Assembly: GCA_964400515.1 (NCBI GenBank)
Contig: CAYNTJ010000014.1
Location: 1 to 27,136 of the forward strand
Length of the DNA: 27,136 bases
Reading direction: 5' to 3'
Source of the DNA: JAAYHV01 sp964400515
Lineage (GTDB): Bacteria; Bacillota; Clostridia; Peptostreptococcales; Anaerovoracaceae
Positions 14,642-23,563 of the stretch are shown here, in pieces. The translations under genes were made by a program, and so were the position numbers. The notes below the pieces were generated by a model. That model ran no database searches, had not been told where the DNA came from, and was given only the letters and a program-made list of their open reading frames with translations. Each line of letters begins with the position of its first letter. The first letter of the stretch is position 1.

Positions 14642-15448
14642 GTGTCGTTAAAAAATTACGATAATAGAATGATTTTAGGGCTGATAAGTTCCATAAAAAA
14701 GGATCAGCTTGCCCATGCATACATAATAGAAGGTGGAAATAAAAAAGAAAGATTAAAGCTGGCAAATGATTTTTGTAAAGCAGTGTTTTGCAGTGATGCC
14801 AGGGGAACGGGTTGTGATAATTGCATCACATGCAAGAAGATAGACCATGGGAATCACGAGGATGTGTTTTTTTTAGAGCAAAGTAATAAAACCGGATATA
14901 GCGTAGATGACATAAGAGAACTATCCCAAAAACTGAACATGAAATCCACATCAGGGTATAAAAGCGTTGCAATTATCGAGGATGCGGAAAAAATAAATGA
15001 AGTCGGTCAAAATAAGATGCTGAAGCTTTTGGAAGAACCCGGTCCGGGTTCCCTAATATTATTACTTACAGATAACATTGAAAACATGCTAAAAACAATA
15101 GTATCAAGGTGTTTTTTAATAAGGTTAAAGGATGATAATGATGGTACAAACAGACAAAAGGAGAAGGCTTTAGAGATATATAACCTAATTAACGGGAAGG
15201 AATATTTTAAAGACTACAGAGAATACTTGAACAGATATATAAAGACAGATGAGGATGTAGCAGCTTTACTAAATGAATTAGAAATTTATTATGGAGAATT
15301 ACTTGTTAATAACTATGAAAATGAAAAAATGGTTAATAAGTATTCCGATAGTATTTCAAATATTGAAAAAACGCGCATGGATATTTTAAACGGAATGAAT
15401 AAAAAAAATGCGCTTAAAAGAATGTACATAGAACTTGGAGGAAAATGA
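14642..15448 (+). CDS. holB: DNA polymerase III delta' subunit (clamp loader)
   Basis: Non-catalytic clamp-loader subunit that helps to open the beta sliding clamp. The 268 residues have an AAA+ fold with a zinc cluster (Cys50, Cys58, Cys61, Cys64), the MLKLLEEPGPGSLILLLTDN strand-helix, and the SRC motif (IVSRCFLIRL). The Walker A site is degenerate (GGNKKERL), as expected for delta'. It is somewhat shorter than the usual 300+ residues. The start is GTG with AGGAG 7 bases upstream. The stop TGA overlaps the ricT start in an ATGATG junction, which suggests translational coupling. Confidence 0.92.
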   Translation: MSLKNYDNRMILGLISSIKKDQLAHAYIIEGGNKKERLKLANDFCKAVFCSDARGTGCDNCITCKKIDHGNHEDVFFLEQSNKTGYSVDDIRELSQKLNMKSTSGYKSVAIIEDAEKINEVGQNKMLKLLEEPGPGSLILLLTDNIENMLKTIVSRCFLIRLKDDNDGTNRQKEKALEIYNLINGKEYFKDYREYLNRYIKTDEDVAALLNELEIYYGELLVNNYENEKMVNKYSDSISNIEKTRMDILNGMNKKNALKRMYIELGGK

Positions 15449-16362
15449 TGGTTGAAATAGTTGGCATAAGATTTATGCAGGCAGGAAAGATATATTATTT
15501 TGATCCTACAGATATTAAGTTTAGCGTGGGAGATAAGGTTGTGGTGGAAACTGCAAGGGGATTGGAATTGGGCGATGTGGTTTTATCCAACAGGCAAGTC
15601 CCTGAAAATGAGATAGTTCAACCGCTGAAAAAAATCGAAAGGATTGCTACTCAGAAGGATATCGAGGCATTCGATAAGAACAATGAAAAGGAAAAGGAGG
15701 CTTTTGCAATTTGTAAAGAAAAGATAAAGGCCCATAATCTGGACATGAAGCTTATTGATGTTGAATATACAATAGATAACACGAAGGTTGTTTTCTACTT
15801 TACCGCAGATGGTAGAGTGGATTTTAGAGAGCTTGTCAAGGATTTAGCAGCTCATTTTAAAATGAGGATTGAATTAAGACAAGTAGGAGTAAGGGACGAA
15901 GCAAAAATGCTTGGGGGAATCGGTGCTTGCGGAAGACCCCTTTGCTGCAACAAGTGGTTGGCTGATTTTCAGCCGGTTTCAATAAAAATGGCAAAAACCC
16001 AGAATCTTTCTTTAAACCCCGCTAAAATATCAGGAACTTGTGGTAGGCTAATGTGCTGCTTGAATTATGAGAATGATGTTTACGGCGAATTGAGGCGAGG
16101 TATGCCAAATGTTGATGAAAGAATAAAGACAAAGGAAGGTTTGGCTAAGGTAATAGGTGTAAATCTACTAATAAATGAAATCAAAGTAAGACTGATTGAA
16201 AAAGATGAAGAAACCGAAGAAGAAAAACTTTCTACAGATGTATATACCTACAAAAAAGAAGACATTAAAAGAATAGACAAAAAAATCAAGAAAAAAGAAA
16301 ATATTTATGATGAGGTGGATGAGGAAACTCTGAAAGAAATAAAGGAATTGATAAAGGATTAA
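15445..16362 (+). CDS. ricT: RicT (YaaT), PSP1-domain regulatory iron-sulfur complex subunit
   Basis: A 305-residue PSP1-domain protein. In Bacillus RicT joins RicA and RicF in an iron-sulfur complex that controls RNase Y-dependent mRNA maturation and affects sporulation and biofilms. The signature cysteines are present: ACGRPLCC (Cys162, 167, 168) and TCGRLMCC (Cys199, 204, 205). The C-terminal 50 residues are a highly charged Lys/Glu tail. GGAGG stands 3 bases before the first ATG (15445) and 6 before the next (15448); the second may be the actual start. It lies between holB and trmN6 as in other Firmicutes. Confidence 0.93.
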   Translation: MMVEIVGIRFMQAGKIYYFDPTDIKFSVGDKVVVETARGLELGDVVLSNRQVPENEIVQPLKKIERIATQKDIEAFDKNNEKEKEAFAICKEKIKAHNLDMKLIDVEYTIDNTKVVFYFTADGRVDFRELVKDLAAHFKMRIELRQVGVRDEAKMLGGIGACGRPLCCNKWLADFQPVSIKMAKTQNLSLNPAKISGTCGRLMCCLNYENDVYGELRRGMPNVDERIKTKEGLAKVIGVNLLINEIKVRLIEKDEETEEEKLSTDVYTYKKEDIKRIDKKIKKKENIYDEVDEETLKEIKELIKD

Positions 16363-17111
16363 TGGTAAGTATTTCAAAGCAGGAGAGGATTGACGAGACG
16401 GGATTTTCGGATATTAAGATTATTCAAAACCCAAAGGAGTTTTGCTATGGTATAGATGCTGTTTTGCTTAGTGCTTTTGTGGCGGGAGAAACGGGCACTA
16501 AACCCATAAAATGCAAAAGGATGATGGATATGGGAACGGGAACGGGAATAATCCCTTTTATTGTTTCTCATAAAACCGATTTTGAATATATTTTGGGTGT
16601 GGAAAAGCAAAAAACCTCATGGGAAAGGGCACAAAAGGGCCTTGATCTCAACAGAATAGATAACATTGAGTTCATAAATAAGGATATAATAGATATAAGG
16701 GAAGGGGAACTTGGTATGTTTGACGCCATAACATGTAACCCGCCATATAAAAAAAGAGGCAGCGGAATAAGAAACGATTCGGAAGCTAAGTATATCGCAA
16801 GGCATGAAACTTCCGCAGAACTTGGGGATTTTATAAGGGTAGCTGGGGATAATTTGGTGTTTAAAGGCCATTTTTTCATGGTACACAGGCCCTCAAGATT
16901 ATCAGATATTATATATAGCATGAAAAATAATGAAATAGAACCTTTGGATCTTCAATTTGTAGCACCAAGATTTGGGGAAAAGCCCAATATATTACTTATT
17001 CATGGTGTTAAGGGCGGCAAGAATGAATTAAAGGTATTAAATGAGTTATATGTATATGAAGGAGACTCATATTCTGAGGAAATCTTAAATATATATGAAA
17101 GATTAGATTGA
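16362..17111 (+). CDS. TrmN6/YabB-like tRNA (adenine-N6) methyltransferase
   Basis: A 249-residue class I SAM methyltransferase. Motif I is MDMGTGTGIIPF (56-62 region), and NPPY at 126-129 marks an N6-adenine type target, followed by the family insert KKRGSGIRN and ARHE. This corresponds to YabB of B. subtilis, related to E. coli TrmN6, which modifies A37 of a tRNA; the exact target here is not known. The ATG overlaps the ricT stop by one base and AAAGGA precedes it. In many Firmicutes rsmI follows, but here the operon seems to end and a new promoter overlaps its stop codon. Confidence 0.88.
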   Translation: MVSISKQERIDETGFSDIKIIQNPKEFCYGIDAVLLSAFVAGETGTKPIKCKRMMDMGTGTGIIPFIVSHKTDFEYILGVEKQKTSWERAQKGLDLNRIDNIEFINKDIIDIREGELGMFDAITCNPPYKKRGSGIRNDSEAKYIARHETSAELGDFIRVAGDNLVFKGHFFMVHRPSRLSDIIYSMKNNEIEPLDLQFVAPRFGEKPNILLIHGVKGGKNELKVLNELYVYEGDSYSEEILNIYERLD

Positions 17112-17136
17112 TATTGATTGATTATAAAGGTATAAT
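17108..17136 (+). promoter_or_regulatory. Promoter before the small coiled-coil membrane protein
   Basis: TTGATA (17108-17113) and a perfect TATAAT (17131-17136) have a 17-base spacer. The -35 overlaps the stop codon of the trmN6-like gene. Confidence 0.75.
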
Positions 17137-17166
17137 TAACTAGTAGGGCAAGAAAGGAGATTTACT

Positions 17167-17502
17167 ATGGAAGTAACTGTTAATCTTAATGAACTGATAT
17201 TGTTCTTTGTTTTTGCGGCTTTATTTATTTTTATTATTTATTTAATAGTATTGATAAAAAACTTAACAATCACACTAAAAAAGACCAATGAAATAATGGA
17301 AGATGCAAAGGTAATTTCTTCTATATCTGCTAAGAAGGCTACAGAAATAGATGGTGTTATTACGGATATTACCGGGGCAGTGGGGACTATTACCAACAGT
17401 ATTAAAGGTAATGAAAGCATTGTAAAGACTATGACTAATATAGGGAAGGCTATTGCTTCTCTACAGGGAATAATTAATAAATTTAAAAAAGAAGATAAAT
17501 AG
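17167..17502 (+). CDS. Small membrane-anchored helical protein (DUF948-like)
   Basis: A 111-residue protein of unknown function. Residues about 8-31 form one long hydrophobic helix; the remainder is a helical domain rich in Ile, Thr, Ser and Lys (ISAKKATEIDGVITDITGAV) that looks like a coiled coil of the DUF948/YtxG sort. Such proteins are usually small membrane-bound stress or envelope proteins. AAAGGAG lies before the ATG. It has its own strong promoter and a terminator-like hairpin after it, so it is probably transcribed alone. The DUF948 assignment is by general look, not by search. Confidence 0.7.
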   Translation: MEVTVNLNELILFFVFAALFIFIIYLIVLIKNLTITLKKTNEIMEDAKVISSISAKKATEIDGVITDITGAVGTITNSIKGNESIVKTMTNIGKAIASLQGIINKFKKEDK

Positions 17503-17528
17503 CAAGGTATTATGTATTTATAAATATT

Positions 17529-17549
17529 AACCGGCAATGAGCCGGTTTT
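17529..17549 (+). terminator. Terminator after the small membrane protein gene
   Basis: A perfect 7-bp GC-rich stem AACCGGC / GCCGGTT with loop AATGA (17536-17540) is followed by only a short T-run (TTTTG). It is 26 bases after the stop codon and just before the murA promoter. Confidence 0.66.
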
Positions 17550-17567
17550 GCTATGTACATAGGATTA

Positions 17568-17596
17568 TTGCAAAAAATATACAAAAATAGTATAAT
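17568..17596 (+). promoter_or_regulatory. Promoter of murA
   Basis: TTGCAA (17568-17573) and perfect TATAAT (17591-17596) are separated by 17 bases; the GTG start is 28 bases beyond the -10. Confidence 0.72.
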
Positions 17597-17624
17597 TATA
17601 TAATAATATTTAAGGAGATAATTC

Positions 17625-18890
17625 GTGTCAAAACTAATTGTACAAAACAATGGGCCACTATGTGGTGAGGTTATTATTAGCGGTGCCAAGAATGCGGTTT
17701 TACCGCTTATGGCCGCTACTTTATTGTCTGCAGAAACCTGCAAAATAGATGATGTTCCTGCTTTAAAGGATGTAACTGTTATGAGGGATATGCTGATATC
17801 CTTTGGAGCAAAAATAGAATGGAACGGAAATGGTGAAATAGTAGTAAATGTGGAAAACATCGAAACTACTAACGGAGACTATGAGCTTGTAAAAAAAATG
17901 AGGGCATCTTTTCTTGTTATGGGTCCTTTACTTGCCAGATGCGGAAGAGCGTATATGCCCCTTCCGGGAGGCTGCGCCATAGGTAAAAGACCAATAGATT
18001 TGCATCTGAAGGGCTTTAAGGCCTTGGGAGCAGAGGTAACTGAAGGTGACTTTTTTGTTGAAGCAAAGGCCGGCCCCGAAGGGTTAATAGGGGACACCAT
18101 TTATCTTGATTTCCCCAGTGTAGGAGCCACAGAAAATATTATGATGGCTGCGGTCTTGGCAAAGGGAACCACATATATAGAAAATGCGGCAGAGGAACCT
18201 GAGATAGTTGATTTGGCCAACTTTTTAAATAAAATGGGAGCCAGAATCAAGGGGGCAGGTACTGACACAATAAAAATAGAAGGTGTTGAAAAGTTAAAGG
18301 GAGTTGAACATACTGTAATTCCCGATAGGATAGAAACAGGCACATTTATGCTTGCGGCTGCAATAACAAGGGGAGAGGTTTTAATAAAAAACATAGTTCC
18401 TGATCATGTTAAGCCTATAATAGCGAAGCTTAAGGAGTGCGGTGTTGATGTTGAACTTGTGGATGAAGGGCTTTATGTTGATGCCAGAGACAGAGAGTTG
18501 ACCGCAACTAATATTAAAACACTACCTTATCCGGGATTTCCTACGGATATTCAATCACCGTTTATGGCATTTTTAACAACGGTAAAGGGAAATAGTGAAG
18601 TCAGAGAGACTGTATTTGAAAATAGATTTATGCATGTTAATGAACTTAATAGAATGGGCGCTAATATTAAAACCAAGGATAGAACGGCATATGTTCCCGG
18701 GGATTCCATATTGGAAGGGTCCGAGGTTGTTGCAACTGATTTAAGAGCCGGAGCTGCCATGGTATTGGCGGGTTTACATGCTGAAGGTATTACTGAGGTA
18801 ACGCAGATATATCATATCGAAAGAGGCTATGAAAACTTTGTCGATAAGTTCAGAAAAATTGGGGCTACTATAATTAAAGTCGAAGATTAA
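17625..18890 (+). CDS. murA: UDP-N-acetylglucosamine 1-carboxyvinyltransferase MurA
   Basis: First committed step of peptidoglycan synthesis: adds enolpyruvate from PEP to UDP-GlcNAc. It is 421 residues, standard. SGAKNAVLPLMAA has the substrate-binding Lys22; Cys117 in LPGGCAIGKRPIDLHL is the active-site cysteine and the site attacked by fosfomycin; ETGTFMLAAAITRG and YPGFPTDIQSPFMA follow. The start is GTG with TAAGGAGA upstream. Other Gram-positives often have two MurA paralogues; this one cannot be ranked without the genome. Confidence 0.97.
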   Translation: MSKLIVQNNGPLCGEVIISGAKNAVLPLMAATLLSAETCKIDDVPALKDVTVMRDMLISFGAKIEWNGNGEIVVNVENIETTNGDYELVKKMRASFLVMGPLLARCGRAYMPLPGGCAIGKRPIDLHLKGFKALGAEVTEGDFFVEAKAGPEGLIGDTIYLDFPSVGATENIMMAAVLAKGTTYIENAAEEPEIVDLANFLNKMGARIKGAGTDTIKIEGVEKLKGVEHTVIPDRIETGTFMLAAAITRGEVLIKNIVPDHVKPIIAKLKECGVDVELVDEGLYVDARDRELTATNIKTLPYPGFPTDIQSPFMAFLTTVKGNSEVRETVFENRFMHVNELNRMGANIKTKDRTAYVPGDSILEGSEVVATDLRAGAAMVLAGLHAEGITEVTQIYHIERGYENFVDKFRKIGATIIKVED

Positions 18891-18911
18891 TATTAAGAAA
18901 GGATTATTATC

Positions 18912-20879
18912 ATGCCTGAAAGCAAGTATTTACAAATGCTATCGAAGGAATATCCAAATCACCGAGCGGTCAAAAGCGAAATAATAAATCTTAAGGCCAT
19001 ATTGGCTTTGCCCAAGGGTACCGAATATTTTCTAAGTGATTTGCACGGAGAATATGATGCGTTTCAATATATGGTCAGAAGTGCTTCTGGTACCATAAAA
19101 AAGAAAATTGATGAACGTTTTGGTATGGAATTGGAGAAGGTTGAAATCGATGAACTGGCTGCTCTTATATATAATCCAAAGACGGAAATAGAAATAAGAA
19201 AAGAAAACGAAGAGGATTTCAACCAATGGTGTGCAACCGCACTATACCGATTGGTTGCCATTTGCAGAAGTGTTTCATCAAAATACACCCGATCTAAGGT
19301 AAGAAAAGCTTTGCCTGAAAATTCCGGGTATATTATAGATGAGCTTCTTTTTGCGGATGATGATGAGAACAGGGCATACTATTATCAAGAAATAATTGAT
19401 TCCATAATTGAGTACGAAGCAGGGGAAACATTAATTAGGGAGCTTGCAGAAGCCATAAGTAATTTGGCAGTGGATCAACTTCATATAGTGGGAGATATAT
19501 ATGACAGAGGACCTCACCCGGATAAAATTATGGATTTTTTAATGGAAAGACACGATGTGGATATTCAATGGGGAAACCATGATATTGTGTGGATGGGAGC
19601 GGCACTGGGTAATTGGCCTTGTATAGCAAATATTATCAGAATGAATGTCAGCTATAATAATTTTGATATGTTAGAGGTGGGTTATGGTATTAATTTAAGA
19701 CCTTTGGCAACCTATGCGGATAAAATTTATAAGGATGACCCTTGCATGGCTTTTAGACCACATATCTTAGATAGAAACAGATATGATCCTATAGATGAAG
19801 AATTGGCAGCAAAGATGCATAAAACCATAGCGATTTGTCAATTTAAGGTTGAAGGTAAAACCATAATGAGCAGACCGGAATACGAACTGGAAAAAAGACT
19901 GCTTCTTGACAAAATAGATTTTAAAGCGGGTACTATAGAAATTGAGGGAGAAGTGTATAGCTTAAAGGACACATATTTACCCACAATAGATCCTTCAAAT
20001 CCTTATGAACTTACTAAAGAAGAAGAGGAAATTATGGTCGCTTTGGAAGCATCGATAATTAATTCCAAGAGATTACAGGAGCACTTGCAGTTTTTATACA
20101 GCCATGGAGCTTTGTATAAAAAAGTTAACGGTAATTTGCTTTATCATGGCTGCATTCCGATGAACCCTGATGGAGAGTTTAAGGAAGTGACCCTAAATGG
20201 AGAAACCCATAAAGGAGCAGCATTGATGACTTATCTTGACAGTCAAGTTAGAAACGCATACTTTAATCCTCCTAGAGGGGAGACAAGAGCTACTGCTGCG
20301 GATATCATGTGGTATCTATGGCTAGGTGGAAATTCTCCTTTATTTGGTAAGGAAAAGATGACCACTTTGGAGAGATTATTTATTGATGATAAGCTAACCC
20401 ATAAAGAAAAAGCGATGCCATACTATAAGTACATAGATTCAGTGGAAACTTGTACTAAAATAATCAGAGATTTTGGCTTAGATCCATCGAAGGGAAAGAT
20501 AATAAATGGCCATGTCCCTGTAAAAATCAAGGATGGGGAAAGCCCGATTAAGGGTGGAGGCATGCTTTATGTTATAGACGGGGGCATATCCAAAGCTTAT
20601 CAAAAAACAACAGGTATTGCGGGATATACTTTTATTTTCAACTCCAGATTTATGAGTTTGGCAGAGCATAAAGACTATTCCCCCATGTTAGATGACGGAA
20701 CTCAGATATTCAATCACCCTATAATGCATGAAGTGTACAGAATGCCGGAAAGATTGTTGATCATTGACACAGATATAGGGGTGGAACTTACCAGGCAAAT
20801 AGAAGATCTGACAGCATTGATGAATGCATATATGAATGGAGATATCAAAGAAACAAAATTACCTCAAAAATATTGTTAG
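18912..20879 (+). CDS. fbp: Fructose-1,6-bisphosphatase, class III
   Basis: Gluconeogenic enzyme that removes the 1-phosphate of fructose-1,6-bisphosphate. The 655-residue class III form is restricted mainly to Firmicutes. It has the calcineurin-type metal motifs DLHGEYDAF (Asp43, His45), GDIYDRG (194-200) and GNHD (221-224), plus later NGHVPVK and the C-terminal family region. AAAGGA precedes the ATG, 21 bases after murA, so it may be read from the murA promoter; no separate promoter is seen. Confidence 0.96.
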   Translation: MPESKYLQMLSKEYPNHRAVKSEIINLKAILALPKGTEYFLSDLHGEYDAFQYMVRSASGTIKKKIDERFGMELEKVEIDELAALIYNPKTEIEIRKENEEDFNQWCATALYRLVAICRSVSSKYTRSKVRKALPENSGYIIDELLFADDDENRAYYYQEIIDSIIEYEAGETLIRELAEAISNLAVDQLHIVGDIYDRGPHPDKIMDFLMERHDVDIQWGNHDIVWMGAALGNWPCIANIIRMNVSYNNFDMLEVGYGINLRPLATYADKIYKDDPCMAFRPHILDRNRYDPIDEELAAKMHKTIAICQFKVEGKTIMSRPEYELEKRLLLDKIDFKAGTIEIEGEVYSLKDTYLPTIDPSNPYELTKEEEEIMVALEASIINSKRLQEHLQFLYSHGALYKKVNGNLLYHGCIPMNPDGEFKEVTLNGETHKGAALMTYLDSQVRNAYFNPPRGETRATAADIMWYLWLGGNSPLFGKEKMTTLERLFIDDKLTHKEKAMPYYKYIDSVETCTKIIRDFGLDPSKGKIINGHVPVKIKDGESPIKGGGMLYVIDGGISKAYQKTTGIAGYTFIFNSRFMSLAEHKDYSPMLDDGTQIFNHPIMHEVYRMPERLLIIDTDIGVELTRQIEDLTALMNAYMNGDIKETKLPQKYC

Positions 20880-20900
20880 GAAGCCCTAGGGCTTCCTTTT
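20878..20900. terminator. Bidirectional terminator between fbp and malQ
   Basis: The 20-base perfect palindrome AGGAAGCCCTAGGGCTTCCT (20878-20897) overlaps the fbp stop codon on one side and nearly touches the malQ stop on the other. A T-run follows on the + strand. It serves two convergent genes. Confidence 0.8.
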
Positions 20901-22308
20901 AAATTCTTTCTGTTTTTATTAACATATCATATATTCTTTTGGAAAGTTCACCATTTATATCTTCAGGTATTAATCGCCATCTCCAGTTGTTTTTCTTTTT
21001 CCCGGGGATATTCATTCTGCTTCGATTATTCAAGTTTAGATAGTCCTGCATGGGGACAATTAATAGGGTTGCATCGGTTTTACCTGCGGAATAGATCAAT
21101 TCATCACAGGAACAAGATATTTTGTTTTTTTTCGCCCATCCCAAAAGAGTAGGGGTGTCATGGGTACTTGTATAGAGGGTATTGTTTTTTTCTGTTTTCT
21201 TTAGTTTTTCTTCAAACTGCATTACCTTTATACCCAAATATCCCGAATAATCCAATAATTTATTTGCTTCCTTAGCCTCAAATCCTAAATTCTCCGCAAT
21301 AAATATTTTTTTATTAAAGCTATCATTAATGGCATCTATTAAATCTTTACCCGGACCTTTGTTCCATGTGCCGTATTTTGCATTTTTACTACCATAGGGA
21401 ACGGTCCAGTAATTATTAAATCCTCTAAAATGATCTATTCTTATCATATCAAAATACTTATGCAAATGATTTATTCTTTGAATCCATAACTCATAATCGG
21501 AGCTTTTAAGTTCATCCCAGTTATATATGGGTGTCCCCCATAGTTGACCTTTTTTAGAAAATGCATCCCTTGGGACTCCGGATAGCAGGGTGGGGAGACA
21601 ATTTTCGTCCAACATAAAATATCTTTGATTTGACCATACATCGCAGGAATCTATGGAAACATAAAAAGGCAAGTCACCTATTAATTTAATGTGGATTTTT
21701 TTTAAATAATCCAATAGATTGCTAAACTGTTTGTAGAAAAGGAATTGTATAAATGATATCCGGTCCATTCTATTGGCGAGAAGTTTGCCATACTCATCGA
21801 CAGAAGCATCTTCGTACTTCCTAATGCCCATGTCAGGCCATAAATACCATGGTTTCATTTTAAAGTGTTCTTTAAGTGACATAAACAGTGAATATGGTTT
21901 TAACCAACTTGAATTGGATGATTTGAACAGATCAAATTCTTTCTGAAATTTCCCCATGTTATCATAGGACAAATTAAGCACTTCAATCCTTTGGTTATAC
22001 AATTTGGGATAGGATACTTTTCCTTTGTTTTTACCAAAGGAAAATTTGTTGATATCGTTATAGGTCAAAAGTCCATCTAAAACCAAAAGGTCCAAATCAA
22101 TGAAATAAGGGTTTCCCGCGAAGGAAGAGAAGGGTTCATAGGGGGAGTTGCCATAACCGGTTTGTCCCAGTGGAAGTACTTGCCAATAAGCTGTGCCCGA
22201 ATCCACCAGAAAATCGGCAAAATCGTAGGCACTTTTGCCAAAGGTTCCTATGCCATAATCGCTTGGCAAGGAGGATATATGTAATAAAATACCGCTACTT
22301 CTATCCAT
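20899..22308 (-). CDS. malQ: 4-alpha-glucanotransferase (amylomaltase)
   Basis: Glycoside hydrolase family 77 enzyme that moves alpha-1,4-glucan segments between maltodextrins. Motifs in 469 residues: the N-terminal RSSGILLHISSLPSDYGIG, PLGQTGYGNSPY, the nucleophile Asp292 in IRIDHFRGF, acid/base Glu339 in IAENLG, and the stabilising Asp384 in HDTPTLLGW. It is slightly shorter than the usual ~500 residues but complete, ending after the WRWRLIPEDI strand-helix. AGGAG precedes the ATG. No other maltodextrin gene is adjacent; it is likely expressed alone from the promoter at 22326-22354. Confidence 0.95.
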   Translation of the reverse strand: MDRSSGILLHISSLPSDYGIGTFGKSAYDFADFLVDSGTAYWQVLPLGQTGYGNSPYEPFSSFAGNPYFIDLDLLVLDGLLTYNDINKFSFGKNKGKVSYPKLYNQRIEVLNLSYDNMGKFQKEFDLFKSSNSSWLKPYSLFMSLKEHFKMKPWYLWPDMGIRKYEDASVDEYGKLLANRMDRISFIQFLFYKQFSNLLDYLKKIHIKLIGDLPFYVSIDSCDVWSNQRYFMLDENCLPTLLSGVPRDAFSKKGQLWGTPIYNWDELKSSDYELWIQRINHLHKYFDMIRIDHFRGFNNYWTVPYGSKNAKYGTWNKGPGKDLIDAINDSFNKKIFIAENLGFEAKEANKLLDYSGYLGIKVMQFEEKLKKTEKNNTLYTSTHDTPTLLGWAKKNKISCSCDELIYSAGKTDATLLIVPMQDYLNLNNRSRMNIPGKKKNNWRWRLIPEDINGELSKRIYDMLIKTERI

Positions 22309-22325
22309 GGGCTTCTCCTAAGCTA

Positions 22326-22354
22326 AATTTATAATTAATCTTCATCTTTGTCAA
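22326..22354 (-). promoter_or_regulatory. Promoter of malQ
   Basis: On the minus strand a perfect TTGACA (22354 down to 22349) and TAAATT (22331 down to 22326) are 17 bases apart. The -35 box begins right where the T-run of the tRNA terminator ends, so the two elements are packed back to back. Confidence 0.72.
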
Positions 22355-22388
22355 TAAAAAATCCCTAAATCATATTGATTTAAGGATT
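22355..22388 (-). terminator. Terminator of tRNA-Arg
   Basis: On the minus strand a 13-bp stem (22360-22372 with 22376-22388, one G.T wobble, loop 3 bases) is followed by a run of T. It begins only 3 bases after the encoded CCA of the tRNA. Confidence 0.82.
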
Positions 22389-22391
22389 ATA

Positions 22392-22468
22392 TGGTGCACC
22401 TATAGGGACTCGAACCCCAAACCTTCGCATTCGTAGTGCGCGACTCTATCCAATTGAGCTATAGGTGC
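22392..22468 (-). tRNA. trnR: tRNA-Arg, anticodon ACG
   Basis: The minus strand folds as a complete 77-base tRNA with the 3' CCA encoded. The acceptor stem is GCACCTA / TAGGTGC, the D arm GCTC...GAGT, the anticodon loop CTACGAA (anticodon ACG, reading CGU and, after A-to-I editing, CGC/CGA), the T arm TGGGG TTCGAGT CCCTA with one G.U, and the discriminator base is A. The pair at 27-43 appears as G.A, otherwise the structure is canonical. Confidence 0.95.
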
Positions 22469-22485
22469 AAATATTCGCAAAAAAT

Positions 22486-22514
22486 ATTATACACGAGATA
22501 GGTTAAAATGTAAA
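22486..22514 (-). promoter_or_regulatory. Promoter of tRNA-Arg
   Basis: On the minus strand TTTACA (22514 down to 22509) and perfect TATAAT (22491 down to 22486) are 17 bases apart, about 18 bases before the tRNA 5' end. Confidence 0.78.
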
Positions 22515-22544
22515 GAATTAATTCAAACACTTTCGGTTAATGTG

Positions 22545-22573
22545 TTGACTTGATAGGTTATATAGTATAAAAT
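22545..22573 (+). promoter_or_regulatory. Promoter of arcC
   Basis: TTGACT (22545-22550) and TAAAAT (22568-22573) with a 17-base spacer. Transcription would begin near 22580, downstream of the ATG at 22574, which supports the later start codon at 22607. Confidence 0.62.
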
Positions 22574-22606
22574 ATGCGCATAATAATAATTGAAGGAGAA
22601 ATTGAA

Positions 22607-23551
22607 ATGGCAGAGAAAATTGTAATAGCTTTAGGTGGTAATGCTTTACAGTCCGGTAAGGGCGAAGCAACAGCTGAAGCTCAATTGGAAGTTGTTAAAA
22701 AGACGTGTGAGTATATTGCAGAGATTAGTTGCAGAGGCTATGAAATCGGAGTGGTTCATGGTAATGGACCTCAAGTAGGGAGAATTCTTTTGGCTTCAGA
22801 AACAGCAAAAGATGTTACCCCGGCAATGCCTTTTGATGTATGCGGAGCTATGTCCCAAGGTTATATCGGATACCATTTGCAGCAAGCTTTGGTTTATGCA
22901 CTGGCTAAGAGAAACAGGAATGTACCTGCTCTTACTGTTGCAACCCAAGTTGTAGTTGATAAGAATGATCCCGGATTTAAGAATCCGACAAAGCCAATAG
23001 GTCCTTTCTACAGCGAAGCAGAAGCTAAAGCGATGGAAGAAGAAAAAGGCTACACAATGAAAGAGGATGCAGGTAGGGGCTACAGAAGAGTTGTGGCATC
23101 TCCTATTCCACAGGATATTGTTGAAATCGAAGCGGTTAAAACCCTTTGGCCTACATCAATCGTAATTTCCTGCGGCGGCGGCGGAATTCCTGTAATAAGA
23201 CACGAAGATGGTCATCTTGAGGGAGTTCCTGCGGTAATCGATAAGGATTATGCAGCAGAGCTTTTGGCTGAAAAAATTGAAGCCGATTATCTTATGATTC
23301 TAACAGAGGTTGAGCAGGTTGCTATAAACTTTAATAAACCTAATCAGGAGAATTTGGCTACATTGAGCTTGGAAAAGGCACAACAATATGTTGATGAAGG
23401 GCATTTTGCTCCGGGAAGCATGCTTCCAAAGGTTAAAGCTGCTATGAAGTTCGTAGAAGCTTATCCGAATAAAAAGGCTATAATTACTTCACTGGATAAA
23501 GCGGTAGAAGCTTTAGAGGGCAAGACCGGTACAGTAATTGTAAACAAATAA
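22607..23551 (+). CDS. arcC: Carbamate kinase
   Basis: Makes ATP and carbamate from carbamoyl phosphate and ADP, the energy-yielding last step of arginine or purine/allantoin fermentation. The 314 residues contain the amino-acid-kinase signature IALGGNALQ (7-15), VVHGNGPQVG, PFDVCGAMSQGYIGYHL, RRVVASPIP, ISCGGGGIPV and AVIDKDYAAELLA. The start at 22607 is chosen because AAGGAG (22593-22598) lies 8 bases upstream and MAEKIVIALGGNA is the family beginning; an earlier ATG at 22574 is at the promoter. No arcA, arcB or arcD lies next to it, so the source of carbamoyl phosphate is encoded elsewhere. Confidence 0.96.
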   Translation: MAEKIVIALGGNALQSGKGEATAEAQLEVVKKTCEYIAEISCRGYEIGVVHGNGPQVGRILLASETAKDVTPAMPFDVCGAMSQGYIGYHLQQALVYALAKRNRNVPALTVATQVVVDKNDPGFKNPTKPIGPFYSEAEAKAMEEEKGYTMKEDAGRGYRRVVASPIPQDIVEIEAVKTLWPTSIVISCGGGGIPVIRHEDGHLEGVPAVIDKDYAAELLAEKIEADYLMILTEVEQVAINFNKPNQENLATLSLEKAQQYVDEGHFAPGSMLPKVKAAMKFVEAYPNKKAIITSLDKAVEALEGKTGTVIVNK

Positions 23552-23563
23552 TAACGACTTAAT

